6,411 nucleotides of DNA from Acidimicrobiaceae bacterium. GTDB lineage: Bacteria > Actinomycetota > Acidimicrobiia > Acidimicrobiales > Ilumatobacteraceae. Positions within the stretch are counted from its first letter, which is position 1. Every line of letters begins with the position of its first letter. The DNA is taken from NCBI GenBank assembly GCA_006515795.1, contig VFMC01000233.1:1-6411 (forward strand), given 5' to 3'. This document shows positions 4,933-6,411 of this stretch, one piece after another. The notes under the pieces were generated by a model, which saw only the letters and a list, made by a program, of their open reading frames with translations, did no database searches and was not told where the DNA came from. A program made the position numbers and the translations under genes.

Positions 4933-6411
4933 ATGAGGGCACACTCGAAGCCAGCCGCCGTGGCGGCGGTCCTCGCACTGGCACTCGTTGCCGGCGCTTG
5001 CAGCAGCACCGACAGTGACGGGGGCAGCAGTAGCGTCACGTCGGCGGCCGACGCCGCCGACGGTGCGCTGACGTCCGAGGTCGGCGCCGAAGCAAGTACA
5101 GCACCTGTGGCGGCCGGTGAGGTCGATCGCATGGTGTGGGCCATCCAGTCGCCGCCGCTGTCGATGGACTCGGCACTCGCCAGCGACATCCCGACCCGGC
5201 GCGTGCAAACAGCAGCGTTCGAGGGGTTGATCGTGCTGTGGGTCTTCACGATCCGCGACGATGTGACCTTCTGGGACGGCACGTTGCTGACCATCGACGA
5301 CGTGCGCTTCTCGTGGTCCCGCCACGTGGGGCCTGACTCGACCTCGGGGGTGGCGTACAACTTCGCCAACGTGGCCGGCATCGAGGCCACCGACGCCGCG
5401 ACCCTGACGGTGAGGCTGACAGCTCCCGAGCCGGGCCTGGCTGTCAAGGCCGCCCTGTGGGTGCAGATCATGCAGAAGGCATACGCCGAAACAGCGGGTG
5501 ACGCACTCGGCGGTCCGGACAAGCCGGGGATGGGCACCGGCCCGTTCAGCATCACCAGCTATTCGTCGGCCGATGGTGCACTGCTTGACCGCTACGACGG
5601 CTATTGGGGCGGTGCCGCCAAGGTGCGGCAGATCGAGTTCAAAGTGATCGGCGATCCCGACACGGCTCGCCTCGCCATCGACAGCGGCGAGATCGATGGC
5701 TACTTCGACGTGCCGCTGATCGCCACGCGTCAATGGGACGACCTCGGTTCGACGACGATGACGTACGTGACGGGAGCCTACAACGACATGCTCACGATGG
5801 ACGTCACCAGCGCACCGTTCGACGACCCGAACGCCCGCTTGGCGTTGGCCCATCTGATCGACCGAGACGGGCTGCTCGGCCCGCTGTTCAACGGTCGGGC
5901 GACCACCGCGTTCACCGTCGTTCCCGCGACGCAGGTTACCTCGACGCTCGGCGAGGACGGCGCCGCAGCGCTGTATGCAAACCTGCCGGCCGTGCCGGGA
6001 TTCTCGATCGACGACGCCAAAGCTGCGCTCGCGAAGTCGGCCACGCCCGACGGGTTCGAGGTGGACCTCCCGGTCGATACGTCACAGCCCTGGATGTCGC
6101 CGCTCGCCCAGAGCCTGGCGCAGAACGCCGCCGAGGTCGGAATCACGATCAACGTGAAGGCGGTGGCGCCGGCCGACTGGATCGCCGGTCTCACCAGTGG
6201 TGACGGCGGTCCGTTGCAGCTCCTCGCACTCGGCGCCGGCACCACGTGGCCCGCCGAGGTGCCGCCGCTCATCACCGGTTCGACCGCACCGTTCAACGTG
6301 GCGAAGTACCTCAGCGCCGAGATCGACGCGACGATCGGCGAGGTCGTAGCCGCGACCACGATCGACGAGTTGATGCCCCCGCTCACGACGCTGCTGACTT
6401 CCATCGGCGAC
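4933..6411 (+). CDS. Lipoprotein substrate-binding protein of a peptide/nickel-type ABC transporter (runs off the right edge)
   Basis: 493 codons, open to the window edge. Residues 1-23 form a lipoprotein signal (hydrophobic AAVAAVLALALVAGAC, Cys23), followed by a Ser/Ala/Gly/acid linker to about residue 63, so the protein should sit on the outer face of the membrane. The rest matches SBP_bac_5 (PF00496; DppA/OppA/NikA type): RRVQTAAFEGLI (89-100), FTIRDDVTFWDGTLLTIDDV (105-124), FSWSR (126-130), VAGIEATDAATLTVRL (147-162), GTGPFSI (201-207), DRYDGYWGG (219-227), IDSGEIDGY and a later LALAHLIDRDGL. Odd: after FEGLIVL (96-102) the family normally has about 25 residues (query background, LAESW, then Asp/Gly and Trp/Tyr) before the FTIRDDVTF strand; here WVFTIR follows at once, in frame (junction 5236-5241). 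A GGAG (4923-4926) lies 6 nt before ATG 4933. Ligand is unknown; permease and ATPase genes may follow outside the window. Confidence 0.88.
   Translation, partial: MRAHSKPAAVAAVLALALVAGACSSTDSDGGSSSVTSAADAADGALTSEVGAEASTAPVAAGEVDRMVWAIQSPPLSMDSALASDIPTRRVQTAAFEGLIVLWVFTIRDDVTFWDGTLLTIDDVRFSWSRHVGPDSTSGVAYNFANVAGIEATDAATLTVRLTAPEPGLAVKAALWVQIMQKAYAETAGDALGGPDKPGMGTGPFSITSYSSADGALLDRYDGYWGGAAKVRQIEFKVIGDPDTARLAIDSGEIDGYFDVPLIATRQWDDLGSTTMTYVTGAYNDMLTMDVTSAPFDDPNARLALAHLIDRDGLLGPLFNGRATTAFTVVPATQVTSTLGEDGAAALYANLPAVPGFSIDDAKAALAKSATPDGFEVDLPVDTSQPWMSPLAQSLAQNAAEVGITINVKAVAPADWIAGLTSGDGGPLQLLALGAGTTWPAEVPPLITGSTAPFNVAKYLSAEIDATIGEVVAATTIDELMPPLTTLLTSIGD

Noticed and set aside
4879..5853. 324-residue minus-strand open frame opposite the binding protein
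   Set aside because: His/Arg/Val-rich low-information composition with no recognisable domain; it is the shadow of a well-supported lipoprotein gene and would cover the divergent promoter.
1..6411. A novel multi-gene defence, mobile or biosynthetic system
   Set aside because: Every sizeable gene falls into a known family with unrelated roles, in divergent and convergent orientation; there is no nuclease, helicase, integrase, transposase, toxin or scaffold-type enzyme.

Overview
The window looks like an ordinary chromosomal stretch from a high-GC Gram-positive bacterium (Actinomycetota). The evidence is strong G/C preference at third codon positions, several starts with no Shine-Dalgarno but a TANNNT box 6-9 nt upstream (leaderless style), and a DUF3263 gene followed by a LytR_C-domain gene, a pair characteristic of actinobacteria. 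An acidimicrobial origin is my guess and is not proven by the sequence. No mobile element, CRISPR array, phage gene, toxin-antitoxin pair or biosynthetic cluster is visible.

Layout. The 5' part of an amidase-signature enzyme runs leftwards out of the window (1-426, minus). It is divergent from a glycerate kinase (451-1449, plus) across only 24 bp, where candidate -10 boxes for the two directions overlap. The glycerate kinase ends exactly where the next, convergent gene ends (TGA 1447-1449 against TCA 1450-1452). That gene encodes a membrane-anchored LytR_C protein (1450-2088, minus) with a TTPLA tandem-repeat linker. It is translationally coupled by an ATGA overlap to an upstream DUF3263 gene (2085-2381, minus). 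A uridine kinase (2466-3104, plus) follows, then a convergent tRNA-Thr(TGT) (3114-3186, minus).

The right half holds a broken aldehyde dehydrogenase (3379-4828, minus). About 23 nt covering the catalytic cysteine are missing and the frame is shifted. Downstream of it lie a striking palindrome and a short stretch that still looks coding. Upstream is a 104-bp AT-richer divergent control region with dyad symmetry. A lipoprotein substrate-binding protein of the peptide/nickel ABC family (4933 to window end, plus) follows; it seems to lack an otherwise conserved ~25-residue segment in frame.

The genes do not form one pathway. Glycerate kinase (glycerate to phosphoglycerate), uridine kinase (pyrimidine salvage) and tRNA-Thr are housekeeping. 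The DUF3263/LytR_C pair is probably a cell-envelope module. The amidase, aldehyde dehydrogenase and oligopeptide-type binding protein would suit catabolism of imported compounds, which is inference from family alone. The points most worth checking are the catalytic-site deletion in the aldehyde dehydrogenase, the internal gap in the adjacent binding protein (shared cause or assembly error?), the overlapping divergent promoter at 435-444, and the DUF3263/LytR_C operon. I see no convincing new multi-gene system.
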